A stretch of DNA of 64,000 nt from Acanthochlamys bracteata (taxonomy: Eukaryota > Streptophyta > Magnoliopsida > Pandanales > Velloziaceae), in NCBI GenBank assembly GCA_019914995.1, contig CM034128.1, positions 6,512,501 to 6,576,500 on the forward strand. Reading direction: 5' to 3'. Numbering within the stretch: the first letter of the stretch is position 1; each line of letters opens with the position of its first letter. The notes beneath the pieces are model-generated. The model saw nothing but the letters and a program-made list of their open reading frames with translations, was not told the origin of the DNA and searched no databases. Made by a program: the position numbers and the translations under genes. Shown piece after piece: positions 1-9,823 of the stretch.

Positions 1-24
1 GAGTTACCTTTAGATTCTGATTAT

Positions 25-486
25 TTGATTATAGAAACAGATGGATCTCATCTCGGCTGGGGTGCAGTATTATTATCAAAACCTAATAAATATTCGCCCA
101 AAGATACAGAAAAGGTAGTTAGATATAGTAGTGGTCAATATAAAGAGAAAGAAAATAGAACAAGTATTGAGTCAGAATTACTAGCTATAAATTATGCTTT
201 AGATTTCTTCAGATTATTCATCCTATCTAAACCTGAAGTTACCCTTAGAACTGACTGTGAAGCCATAGTAAAGTTTTATAATAAAATGAATGAAAAAAGA
301 TCCAATCAAAGAAGATGGCTAAATTTCATAGATAGAATCATAAATGATGGTTTAAGAATAGAAATAGAACATATTAAAGGTAAAGATAATAGATTAGCTG
401 ATATCTTAAGTAGATTTCTAACTCCTTTCCTTTCTACAGATGCAGCCTCCTCCACGATTCATTCCTCCGCAAGTAGCGAGACCTAG
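25..486 (+). pseudogene. Caulimovirid RNase H remnant
   Basis: Fossil piece of the pararetrovirus polymerase. The reading frame shows the RNase H landmarks of reverse-transcribing elements: an initial TDGSHLGWGAVL strand, a central ESELLAINYAL helix, an RTDCEAI segment and the closing DNRLADILSRF motif typical of caulimovirid and Ty3-type polymerases. It ends in a short Ser/Thr-rich tail. Reverse transcriptase proper would lie to the left, outside the window. It belongs to the same relic as the viroplasmin-type domain downstream. The family call is firm; the genus is not determined. Confidence 0.8.
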
Positions 487-682
487 CTTACAGACTCCTC
501 GTCCGTATACTTTAGAAAAACTATAGTTTGGTAAACATGAACTTTTATGTTTTCCTCCTAGTAATATCTCTTTTAGACCCTTAGACAAACAAGAACAGAA
601 TATTTCTAAAGAACAACAATGTTTATTAGATAATCTTTGGCAAGCATTCCAAAAGAATGATCAGAGATATTTTTTAGCAAGC

Positions 683-916
683 ATGAATGCACTTACATTT
701 CATTTTTCTCATGAAAGAAGAAATTTCTCTTTTTATGTTGTTTTTAAAGGTAGATTACCTGGAGTTTTTCATACATGGATAGAGGTTTTAGATAGCATTA
801 GAGACTTTCCCAATGCATCATACAAAGGATTTAATCATTTCACAGAAGCATTAGATGTTGCACGAGAACGCATTGGCATAAATTTTTATTTGTCTCCTTC
901 TTTGAGAACTGCATAG
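683..916 (+). pseudogene. Caulimovirid viroplasmin / transactivator-type domain remnant
   Basis: A short frame carries the signature of the caulimovirus viroplasmin domain, the RNase H1-N-terminus-like fold found in the P6 inclusion-body/translation-transactivator protein: YVVFKGRLPGVFHTWIEV followed by FPNASYKGFNHFTEALD. This pattern (V-K-G-R-x-P-G-x-Y/F-x-T-W, then F-P-N-A-x-Y-K-G-F, then EA) is also found in eukaryotic RNase H1. Its position just after the viral RNase H favours a viral origin. A Leu/Lys-rich stretch follows near 970-1095. Fossil; no function is implied. Confidence 0.7.
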
Positions 917-1797
917 ATAGATCCTCAGATCTCTTACAAAATAGCCAAAGATACTCCAAAAAAAATTATATTTTGTGATCACTGCAATGTTCTATCAGAC
1001 ACTGTTAAAAAGCTTAATGAGACAGTAGCTCTTTTAAGACAAGAAAAGCTCAAACTTTTAGACAAACAAGCAGATTTAGAAAGACTCCTAATCCAGGTAA
1101 GGTTGGATTATATCCAACAAAACTCCAAACCTGCTGTGGAGAATAAAAGTATTGTAGGAACAAAGAGCTACTCTTGCTTGAAAAAGAGTAGAATGTGCAT
1201 TCACTTGTCTTTGAGACAAGTGGCTAGTTTTCGGTTCCACCGGTGACCGGAAAAGGCATATCAAATCGGAGATCCCTGGCAATTTGAGAAAAATTGCATT
1301 GTCAGTTTTTGATCAGAAAACATTCAGTACAAAGAACAAAGAACAAATTTCAGAAGAAAACATTGGGATACAGAACAATCCCCAAAACTTGACTTTAGAA
1401 CAAGACTCAGAACATGCTAGTATACAGATAATTCCAACACATCTGTATAATGTTAGATCCAGAAGAACTTTATTACGAAAAAGAGAGTTCAAGAAACTTA
1501 TTGAAGAAACTATTAAAGATTTGTCAATCTGTAACAAGTTGCTGCTATGTTATTTTCATTCCTACCTTTCTTTCCTATTCTTATCAGGCTGAAGTGGCAT
1601 TTTGTATTGAGAGTGCTTTGCCTAGAAGCTGCTTGTTAGAAATCTCTGTCAGTTTTCTCTTGTCACCCGGCTGTTTCACTTGAGAGTTGTTAGACAATGA
1701 ACATTCTCTCTGCTCTAGGGTTGTTTTTTGTAGTTTTTCTTGTAAGAATTCATTTGCGTACCTTGGGGTTCCCCCTTTTTGGATTGTGCAGGAGTAA

Positions 1798-1803
1798 TAT
1801 AAA
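1798..1803 (+). promoter_or_regulatory. TATA-like box of the caulimovirid fossil
   Basis: A tataaa hexamer within a purine-rich context, about 145 bases before an AATAAA signal. Pararetroviruses carry one promoter in this part of the genome, upstream of the RNA end, so position and spacing fit. Inference from position only. Confidence 0.35.
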
Positions 1804-1947
1804 GAAATATAAGGATCTCATCATCTAGGGTTTTCCATATTTCATGTATGTATCTAGGGATATTTCGGTCATTTCCTAGTTAGTTGTTTGACTATATGTC
1901 TTGTTTTCCTTGGAGGATTGGAAACCTCACATCAAGGAGCTTGTTGT

Positions 1948-1953
1948 AATAAA
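1948..1953 (+). terminator. Poly(A) signal of the caulimovirid fossil
   Basis: AATAAA followed by a GT-rich stretch (gagtggtttc, gatgctgttc). It lies downstream of the TATA-like box, as expected for the terminally redundant pararetrovirus transcript. Confidence 0.4.
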
Positions 1954-2714
1954 GCATGAGTGGTTTCTATTTCTGATGCTGTTCATAGGTGAAAGACTTA
2001 TGCTTGGGGGATTTCTTAGACAAATTATATACGAAGCTAGAAATTGATAAAATACGAGGAATTTTTGTGCAGCCAAGATCTTTAAAGTCCTAAAATAGAT
2101 TTAGATTATTTTAGCCAATTTTTTTTTTCTCTTTTGGTAGGAAGAAATTTACTAATTCATTGAGCTTAATTTTGCGAGCATGTTTTGTCATGATTTTTAA
2201 CACTATTTGTTCTTCTTGCCTAATGATTTACATGAAAGCAGTTGGTTTACTTTCTTTAAAAGTCAAGGTACAATGTGGAAAATGAAGAGCCCCTATATTC
2301 TTGGCTTTCTTTCTTGGGAAGGACCGCTTTGTTTTCTTCAGTTAATTGCAATTTTCTTTTCATTTCTTTTCTTTTGTAGATGTGGAAGAACTTAAATATA
2401 CAAATAGAGAGCACTTCATCTATCGTTCTGTTTTCAGGTGACAACTAGAAATGTCTCTTTGTCTGCTTCTTGTAGTAGTTGACTTAAATCAGCTTTTTAT
2501 AGTAAATAAGCATAAATTGTTGAAGTTTTACGGTGATACTTCTGTACTGAAAGTGTTATAATTTCTAGAAATAGGATGTCAATTCATGAGATCATTTAAA
2601 TCTTGAGTAGCAACCAAGTCCTAACAACCAAAGCTTTTCTGGTTTTTCAAAATATGGGCTCTCTTTAATCTCGTAATTATCTATAAGATCTGTTCCTATA
2701 AGTTTTGACTGCAG

Positions 2715-2840
2715 GTGCCTGCTTCATGTTGTTGAAAATGCACCAAAAGATGTCAGGGATGAATTATTGGAGAATTTCTTGGGATAGTGCAAATATAGGC
2801 ATTGCAAAATACAAAAAACTGCAGTTTAAAATCTTTTTTT
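2715..2840 (+). repeat. Exon-like degenerate repeat, copy 1
   Basis: After a ctgcag acceptor-like site, the frame reads approximately HVVENAPKDVRDELLENF and then reaches a stop. The following bases (gcattgcaaaatac, then ctgcagtttaaaatc) recur in copy 2. I do not recognise the protein. The segment looks like the last coding exon plus 3' UTR of a host gene. Confidence 0.45.
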
Positions 2841-4119
2841 GCTTGTTCTTTTGTTGACCTTGATTATATAGTCTCATATGCACTGGAGTTTATAGTAGAG
2901 GCTATATGGAATCCACATGGTATTTAACTTTAGCTTATGTTTGTTGATGTTTGTTTTCTATCCTTATTGGAAAAGGATATGAAAAGGATATGTTTGTTCA
3001 TTTTACTCTTTCAAAATTTAGGAGCTTTCATCTTATCTCTTGACATGTGAATGTTGATAGCAGCTGGTTTGCTTCTCATAGCCAATCAAGCATATGATTC
3101 TTTCTTTCTTTGTTGTTATCAAATTTATAGTTTTCCTAATAATCTGCAAGGAAGTGTTTCTATTCGCAGATGGAGGTCGGAGAACCTGCTAGGAGCGTGC
3201 ACTCCATCTGTCTGTGTGCTTCACTTTCTCCCACCCATGTGTTAAGAAGCTAGGGAGTTGAATATTTGTGTTTAATGGTGTCAGGTTTGCTTTCTTCACT
3301 GCAGGGCTGAATTCTGGCTTCCTATTCTTTTCATTCTTGTCGATGTTAACATTTTGTTTTTCTTCGTATTTATTTTGTTACTATTGTGTATCAGGTTGAA
3401 GATGGTGGTTCTCTGAATGTACTTTTGCTATAAGCTTATACCTAGAAGAATTGTAAGCTCTCTCTGGTTTTGTTACTGTTTCACTTGTAGCTGGTCAGAG
3501 AAAGCTAGCGATTTCACCCTCTGTTTTGTTGTCCTTCTTGCATGATCAGGCTATATCTTGCCAAATGTTATCATAGGTTAAATTCTATTTGAATGAATCT
3601 TATTGTGGATTTTCATTAGAATAAATTTCATAATACCGAGATACTGTTGGTGGTAGGCCGTACATCTGATTGCTATTCTATTAGTGTATGTGTGTGTGCA
3701 CAGGCATGCGTGTTTTGAAGATTTTTGAAGCTCGTTGTAAGTTAGTGCCAACACATTTTTTTTCCCCTCCTTATAACATTAAATTCCTTTTTGTATTGTC
3801 ATGGTTGCATAAGGTTCAACATAGATCCTTTTCTTTTGCAGAGAACATGAAAAGAATGACCTTAGAATGGCTTTTAGTGATTTCTTTGTGATCATTTTTT
3901 CTTTCTTGCATGTATGGGATATAAATTGCGAATTAACTGGTTGATCTGGTTAGAGTTTGATTGTTTGCTTGAAGTATGATATGTGTGAAATTTCTGGTAT
4001 ACAAGACCCTAACTCTACCTCATACTCTTGTGGTTGTTTTCTGCTTTTCTTTAGCTATATGGGAAAACTCAAAGTATACTGAGGGAACAGTAAAACCTTT
4101 TCCTTGATATCTATAATAT

Positions 4120-4400
4120 GCATACTTAAACATGATGAGGTAGCCCCAAAAGAGGCCTGAATGAACTATTTAATGAAGTACATGACAATGGTGAAAGAAC
4201 TTGCTTCGCAAATGCAAGTTAAGGCATTCAAAATCTATTTCTAATATTTATTTGACCTTTATAATGTGCGGTTGAATTTAGTATGGTTGAGTTGTTGAAT
4301 GTTATTTTGGCGTGAGATCCAGCAAAAGTAAAAATTAAACAAGGAGCAGGAATTGGTAGAAAATTAGCATGAGTAAATTTCTTTTGTATGCATAAGCATA
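4120..4400 (+). repeat. Exon-like degenerate repeat, copy 3 (most decayed)
   Basis: Shares the core gccccaaaagaggcc with the other copies' gcaccaaaagat and, after the coding-like part, a longer non-coding tail with copy 2: tttgacctttataatgtg here against tttaacctttattatgtg there, then a gagatccagcaaa / gagatccaacaaa block. The shared tail shows that the duplication covered more than the exon. Confidence 0.4.
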
Positions 4401-5659
4401 GTTCTCTCTGTGGTTTTATATCTATAATAGGTTATATGTCTATACGATTTCAAATTTGAGATGAGATAAAAGTAGCGAAAATGTATAACTTGTTGAAGAT
4501 TGTTTTAGTGTGATAGCTTGTTTGAATCTTGCTTCTGTCTGTTGGGCTTATTCTGTCTATTGATCACACGGGATTCTCAATTTCATATAACCTTTGGTGT
4601 ACATGGATATCACGATGAGGTGTTAAGGTTTGCTCATTGTTGGGTCTTGTAGGTTTTGTAAAAGGAATGTTGTCCAATCGGTAATGGACTGAAGCAGCCA
4701 TAGCAAGGTACTTTTTGTTCTTAATCATCAGATGTTGATCTCAAGTAGCCACTTGAGTATATAAAAAACAGAATTTAGGATTCTCTTTTTATTTTCTCCT
4801 GATTTTACCTTTTTGGTTGTGTTGTCCATTGTTCTTTGTTGGATGCTAGAAGAGCAATTGTTGGAGTTCACCCCCCAAACTTATTTACTCTTATGGAGTC
4901 TAGAATAGTTGGCCTTCTAGAAGGATTATTACTACTTAGGTAATTCATCAGAACAGGGATGCCGAGAATATTTGGTAAATATAAGTAAGCCTGTTTCTCT
5001 TTCTGTGAAAGGATTTTCTCCATTTTCCGATTTTTGCAAAACAAAACAAAACTTGTTGTTGTAAACTTTATTGAGGCAGTTTGATATTCAGGCTTGCGAT
5101 TGGTAATTCATTCCAGTAGCCTCATTTAGAACCTAATGTAGAAAACCTTCTGTAATGGTTAGCATGGTAGCTAAAGTTGGTTCTAACAATTCCAGGTAAT
5201 AGATTAACTCACTACTGCTTTTACTTCCTCTTTTTCGTATTCTTGTTTTATGCCCAAAAATTGGAAATGGAGCCTGTTTGTTGATTATTTAATTTCTGAC
5301 ATGATTGCAAAGCTGGATGTTCTTAAAATTCACCGAATATTTTGTAATTGATCAGTTCAGGTAGTATTGTAATTGGTGTTGAATGTTTGTAATGGATTGA
5401 TTCTACTAGAACTTAGGGGTGGCTTTTCAGAATTGTTGTTGCTTTTTTTTCTCATTAATCTGTTTAATTCTTGACCTAGTGACTATTTAGTTTGCTCTAT
5501 TCATTGATAATAGATGTGATGCTCAATAACTTGGACTTTGTAGATGGGCGTTTTAGTTGTTTTAAATATGTCGGAGGTTTGGGTAAAGTATTATGCTTGA
5601 TATTGTTTTAGCCCAACATTTCATCTCTTTTGATAGAAAGAGTTTACTTGTTCATTTAA

Positions 5660-5960
5660 CATATACTCTGCAGTATCCATATGTCATACTGTTGAAGGAG
5701 CACCAAAAGATCTCAAGAAAAAAGTATTCAATAATTACATGGAGTAGAATATGTACATTGCAAAATGTAGGCAAGCAGTTTGAAATCTAATGTGTTTGCA
5801 TTTAACCTTTATTATGTGTTCTTGAATTTGGTTCAATTACTAGATCTTAATTTGGAGTGTGGGGGGGCGAGATCCAACAAAGAGGAAGCTCAACGAGAAT
5901 AACTAACATATGGCAATCAGTAAATTTTCTAGAAGTAAAAGTCTTGTTGGTTAACTATTA
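5660..5960 (+). repeat. Exon-like degenerate repeat, copy 2
   Basis: After a ctctgcag acceptor-like site the frame reads approximately TVEGAPKDLKKKVFNNYME and then stops. It parallels copy 1 (VVENAPKDVRDELLENF). The tail at about 5760-5930 matches copy 3. Spacing between the three copies is about 1.4-1.6 kb, which suggests an old tandem triplication. Confidence 0.45.
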
Positions 5961-6210
5961 CATCACAGGAGATTGCTTGGAAATGTTTTTGGAGCGAGTC
6001 CTTATAAATCTTAGTGCACCATTACTTTTAGGCAAATCGTAGCTAAAAAGCTTCATAAAGGGAAATGTCCAACCCACCTCTGTGGCATTTTGTTAGGCGT
6101 GGCTTTGGCTAATAAACTATTTAAAAAACTACATTAAAGTTTCGTAGGCCATCAATTGAAAATAAGCATTTGGAAAATCTTTAATGCTGTCTAATTTGTC
6201 TATAGCAATT

Positions 6211-6228
6211 TGGTATCAAAGCTAGATA
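6211..6228 (+). promoter_or_regulatory. tRNA-iMet primer-binding site of the caulimovirid
   Basis: tggtatcaaagctagata differs by one base in its first 12 from the standard plant retroelement site tggtatcagagc, complementary to the 3' end of initiator tRNA-Met. By convention this is base 1 of a caulimovirid genome, and the leader ORF begins about 120 bases later. Confidence 0.7.
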
Positions 6229-6329
6229 CTTCATTTAATTTAAATAGAAATAGTTAGATTAAGCCTAGTAATAGAATTTATAATTTTTATAAATCTATAA
6301 TCTAGAAAAACTAAAATTCTAGACTCTTT

Positions 6330-6662
6330 ATGACTGTACCTGTTAGGGTAGAACATACTATTCTCTCAGAATTAAGTGAATTTCAAATTCAGGCAACAGG
6401 AGTTACTTTAGACAAATTTTTTAGGGTAATTGATTTAGATCAAATAACAGAAGTAAACGAAGACGCAGTATTTTTAGAAAGGAACTTTTATTTTCCTTTA
6501 GAAGAAATATTAGATATAGAAGACGAAGAACAGAGAAGAAGTTATGAAGCTATTCAAATTATATATCAACTTATTCCTCAATATAGTGAAATAGAAGGAA
6601 GACCCTGTCTTACAGCTAGAGAAGAATATATAGTAAATTTTGAAACCTTTTTGAACATTTAA
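6330..6662 (+). pseudogene. Caulimovirid leader ORF remnant, acidic protein
   Basis: A 110-residue frame starts at the first ATG after the primer-binding site and leader. It is acidic (runs such as ILDIEDEEQRR and YSEIEGRPC) with no domain I can name. The position matches the first ORF or the start of the polyprotein in caulimovirids. The same coding character (Glu/Lys/Leu-rich, AT-rich codons) continues downstream. Fossil. Confidence 0.5.
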
Positions 6663-7395
6663 TTTAGCAGAAATTACCGAAGAAGAAGAAAGTGGATCTG
6701 AAGAGATTTGATTATTTAGAGTTAGAAGTATCTCATAATTCTAGGATAGCCATTACACTAGATAAGTGTAAGATTAAGTGTAATTTTGGAAAGAATAGTG
6801 AATTTAAGCATTTACTCCATAGTTGAGACCCTGTATTAAAGAGTTTAATTGATTTAGTTTTAAATCTTTCAAGTAATAAAGAATTTTCTTTAGCAAAAAA
6901 ATCATGTGAAGATTTGTCGCTTTTATTTTCTGATATAAAAACTATAAGAACAAATTTAGATTTCCTAAAAGATCAGTTACAATTCAGTTCAGAAATTATA
7001 CATCATTATTCTAATAGAAATACTAGATTATAATCAATAGAACAACAACTCCAGAATTTAAACATTAAGGTAGATACATTAACAGAACTTTTTAGAAAAT
7101 CTTTTTCTTTATGAAAGAATATCAAGAAGCTTTAGTAGAAACTGAAAAATATTTGTTTCTAGCTGAAGGATTTAGTAAACTTGATCCTACCCCTGCACAA
7201 GATAAAATTCTAACTAGACAAAATAATACAATAATTAGTCTTTTACTTCAGTAAACACTAAATTAGATTTATTATTATAAGAAAACAAAAGAACAAGTTA
7301 AATCAAGAAATAGACGATCTTATCAAAAAAGTAGACAAACTCAAGTTTAGTGGTATAACTAGACCATCTAAAGAATTAAAAATTTTCTCCATAAA

Positions 7396-8423
7396 ATGAC
7401 TACACCGTTTAGTGGAAGTTCTAGAACCTTAATAGAACATAGTTCAGGAAAAATTGTTCCAAGTTCTAAGACGACATTTTTGAGTAGACTATTTAATAGA
7501 AGTAGTAAACACTTAATTAAAGTAGGTTCAATTATAGATCCACAACAGAATTTAGAACATTTTAAGCAAAATGGTTTGAACCTTATCTCCCCCAGAGAAC
7601 TATCATATAGGTAAAAGTAGAAAATTTTGTTAATTAGACTCAGTTTTTTATAAGAAAACGTGAAGAAGAAGTAGAATGCTTAGGAGGTCAACATGTTGTA
7701 TTAGATGTCATAAGTTTAGAAGCTTATAAAGTTTTTAGAAGTTCACAATTTAATTTTATGCGTTTAGGATTATTAGTAATAGGAATTAAAGGACAAGATA
7801 GAAGTTATCTAGGAACAAAAGTATTACTTTATGTTTATAATGATTCATGGACAGACCCTGAATAAGCAGCTATAGCAACAATAGAAGTAGATATGTCTCA
7901 AAATGTATGAATGTTTTATTGTTGTCCAAACTTTTTAGCTAGTATTACTAAAGGAGTCCAGCACCTTAAGATACCATATGAAGCAAAAACTTCAGGTAGT
8001 AACTTATTAGTTTCTTTAGGATTCATAGGTAGATTAACAAATAATGGAGAAGTTAAATATAATTTGGAAATGGATAATGTTACGAAGTTAGTTAGCTCAA
8101 AGGGTATTAAAATGATAAAAGCTGATAAGATAGATCCAACAGCTTTAGCTAGAAGAGAATGGATTCTTGATGAATTTCATCAAAAATCAAACCTTCTTAT
8201 TCCTGAAACCAGTATGATGTATAAGAATGCTAGAAATAGTACAAGCGTTAGATTTACAGATTATAATCCTGTTTCGATATTAGAAGATAATGAAGCAGAA
8301 GAATGTATGGATGAATTTTCAACCATTCCAGAAGATCCTATAGTAATAGCATGTCAAGAAAATAGTATGGATTCAGTTAGAACATTTGAAGATTTATTAC
8401 GATTAGAAATTCTTGGAATTTAG
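7396..8423 (+). pseudogene. Caulimovirid movement protein remnant
   Basis: Coding remains of a 30K-superfamily-type movement protein, which in living caulimovirids forms tubules through plasmodesmata. The best stretch (7911-8423) shows MFYCCPNFLASI, then GSNLLVSLGFIGRL and VTKLVSSKGIKMI. This is the pattern I associate with Petuvirus/Florendovirus-type movement proteins. The remainder is an acidic tail (ILEDNEAEECMDEF). It sits between leader ORF and coat protein remains. Broken. Confidence 0.6.
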
Positions 8424-8801
8424 AAGATAATGAATATCTATACTATGATTGTCAAAGAAATATTCGTAAGGCAACTTAGTAGAAGACTGTATCCATTTTA
8501 AGTTAAAAGAAAATATGATAACATTAAACAATTATGGGAAAAAAGATTAAAAATATAGAGAATAACACAAAGACTTATTCAAAAAATAAAGAGTGGAGAA
8601 GTAACTAAATTAGATTTCGCTAAAATAGAAGAAGTCGATAATACTTTACAATAAAATATTTGAGTCAAGAAAAATTGGATGCGATAAGTGAAATTAGCCA
8701 GTAGAACTTATGGAATCAATAGAGTCTAGCCTTGCATCTGCTATTAGTCCATTTCAGAAACAGAATCTACATCAGAAGCATCAAATTATAGTTATGGTAA
8801 T

Positions 8802-9300
8802 TTGCCAAGAAGAGACATAACTTTAGCAGAACAAGATTTTAGTAATCTAAGATCTAAAGGAAAACCTTTTCCATTAGAACTCAAAATAAATTTCCAAACT
8901 TTAGGAGAAGCACCGATTCTTAACCTTACAACACATGATCTGCAGTTATGGAATAATATCATAGATGTATGGAAGAATTTAGTAATAGAAAATTTTGGAA
9001 AAATATGCGAGATTGTAAAGACGGAGAAGAAGCATTTACATATTTAGAATATTTTAGGAGAATCTGTTAGAGGATTATGGGAAGTATATAAAAGAAAACA
9101 CCCTCAAGGATATAAACATCTTTTATCTTTAGGACCTAATCCTTACAATTTTGTTAATCAGATACATCAGTTAGTAATAGGAGAAGACCCTAACTTAGGA
9201 TTAGTATCTATGCAAGCAGTCACTTTATTATATATAGAACAAATGCAACTTAGAGATGTTAGAAATGCTAAAAGATTTTGTAATGAATATGTTAACATGG
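8802..9300 (+). pseudogene. Caulimovirid coat protein remnant
   Basis: A frame with PRRDITLAEQDFSNLRSKG and ILNLTTHDLQLWNNIIDVW is followed by further coat-protein-like coding DNA to about 9300. Position after the movement protein fits a caulimovirid capsid region. No CCHC knuckle is visible before the relic ends near 9310. Broken. Confidence 0.5.
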
Positions 9301-9310
9301 TTACAAAGGC

Positions 9311-9729
9311 AGGAGTTGGTTTTGTAATGAATATGTCATTTTCGCTACTTTTATTCTGCTAATGTACTTTAAGGTTTTGCTTATTCTAATTTTTCGTATT
9401 TCTTCATAAGCTGGGCAAATGAGGATCTCCTGACTTTGTCTCGGGTACGACATCATAGCACCGTAAGCTCCTTTTATTCTTTTTTCCAACATTTGAAACA
9501 GCCTTTAAGTTATATAGACATTTGTAATTATTCCAATGTGTAGCATATCAATCCTGATATGACGCAGCATGATCAAAGTTCTTTGAGATTACCAAGTATG
9601 GCACCAGTGCATAAATCGACTACCTCATCATCAAGTGAAGTTGATATTCAGGACTTGCGCCCGAAGTAGAGTTTCTTATAAAGCTGCTGGACTATAACTA
9701 TTTATTTGCAAGAATTTATACTTTCAATT
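9311..9729. other. Intergenic, nothing recognised
   Basis: No domain-bearing frame on either strand. The 63-residue minus-strand frame at 9301-9492 shows nothing recognisable. Confidence 0.4.
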
Positions 9730-9823
9730 CTGCATAGCTTAGTTGAAATCATTAGTCCACCTAACTCATAAACTATAATTCTTAATATTTGTTATCATCA
9801 AAATCAGTCTTGATATTCCAACA
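9730..9823. repeat. Copia LTR tip fragment
   Basis: About 94 bases match the right-hand tip of the long Copia LTRs at 22603 and 29887: tcattagt-c-cctaactcata, gttatcatcaaaatca and a final ttccaaca. Only the last part of an LTR is present, so this is a relic of a third, related copy in the same orientation. Confidence 0.6.

Larger units (their letters stand above)
1..2050 (+). mobile_element. Endogenous caulimovirid fossil, 3' part (RNase H, viroplasmin domain, control region)
   Basis: Broken, integrated copy of a plant pararetrovirus (family Caulimoviridae), entering from the left edge. Parts seen in order: RNase H (25-486), a viroplasmin/transactivator-type domain (683-916), a leucine/lysine-rich coiled-coil-like stretch near 970-1095, then non-coding DNA with a TATA-like box and a poly(A) signal as expected for the single pararetrovirus promoter and RNA end. 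Around 2020-2045 there is a weak echo of the primer-binding site seen clearly at 6211. The RNase H plus viroplasmin order is known for caulimovirids that carry a separate transactivator ORF. The copy is degenerate, with several breaks, and is best read as old. The right boundary is approximate. Confidence 0.75.
2051..6200. other. Non-coding stretch between two caulimovirid pieces
   Basis: About 4.2 kb without a convincing gene. The plus strand looks intron-like: T-rich tracts, many ag/gt junctions, and only short open frames with no recognisable domain. The one internal structure I see is a set of three degenerate copies of an exon-like segment (separate entries). It could be remains of a duplicated host gene tail, or non-viral DNA that was captured between or split two integrations of the same virus. 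Confidence 0.5.
6211..9310 (+). mobile_element. Endogenous caulimovirid fossil, 5' part (PBS, leader ORF, movement protein, coat protein)
   Basis: Second broken piece of a pararetrovirus of the same kind as 1-2050. Parts in order: primer-binding site (6211), about 120 bases of leader, an acidic leader ORF (6330-6662), Lys/Glu/Leu-rich coiled-coil-like coding remains (about 6700-7380), movement-protein remains (7396-8423) and coat-protein remains (about 8802-9300). Movement protein before coat protein is the order of Petuvirus and Florendovirus-like genomes. Reverse transcriptase is not in this piece. There are several breaks. With 1-2050 it could represent the two ends of one integration or two head-to-tail integrations. 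Right boundary approximate. Confidence 0.75.

Noticed and set aside
2207-2395. 62-residue frames at 2207-2444 on both strands
   Set aside because: Phe/Lys-rich, no domain, intron-like context.
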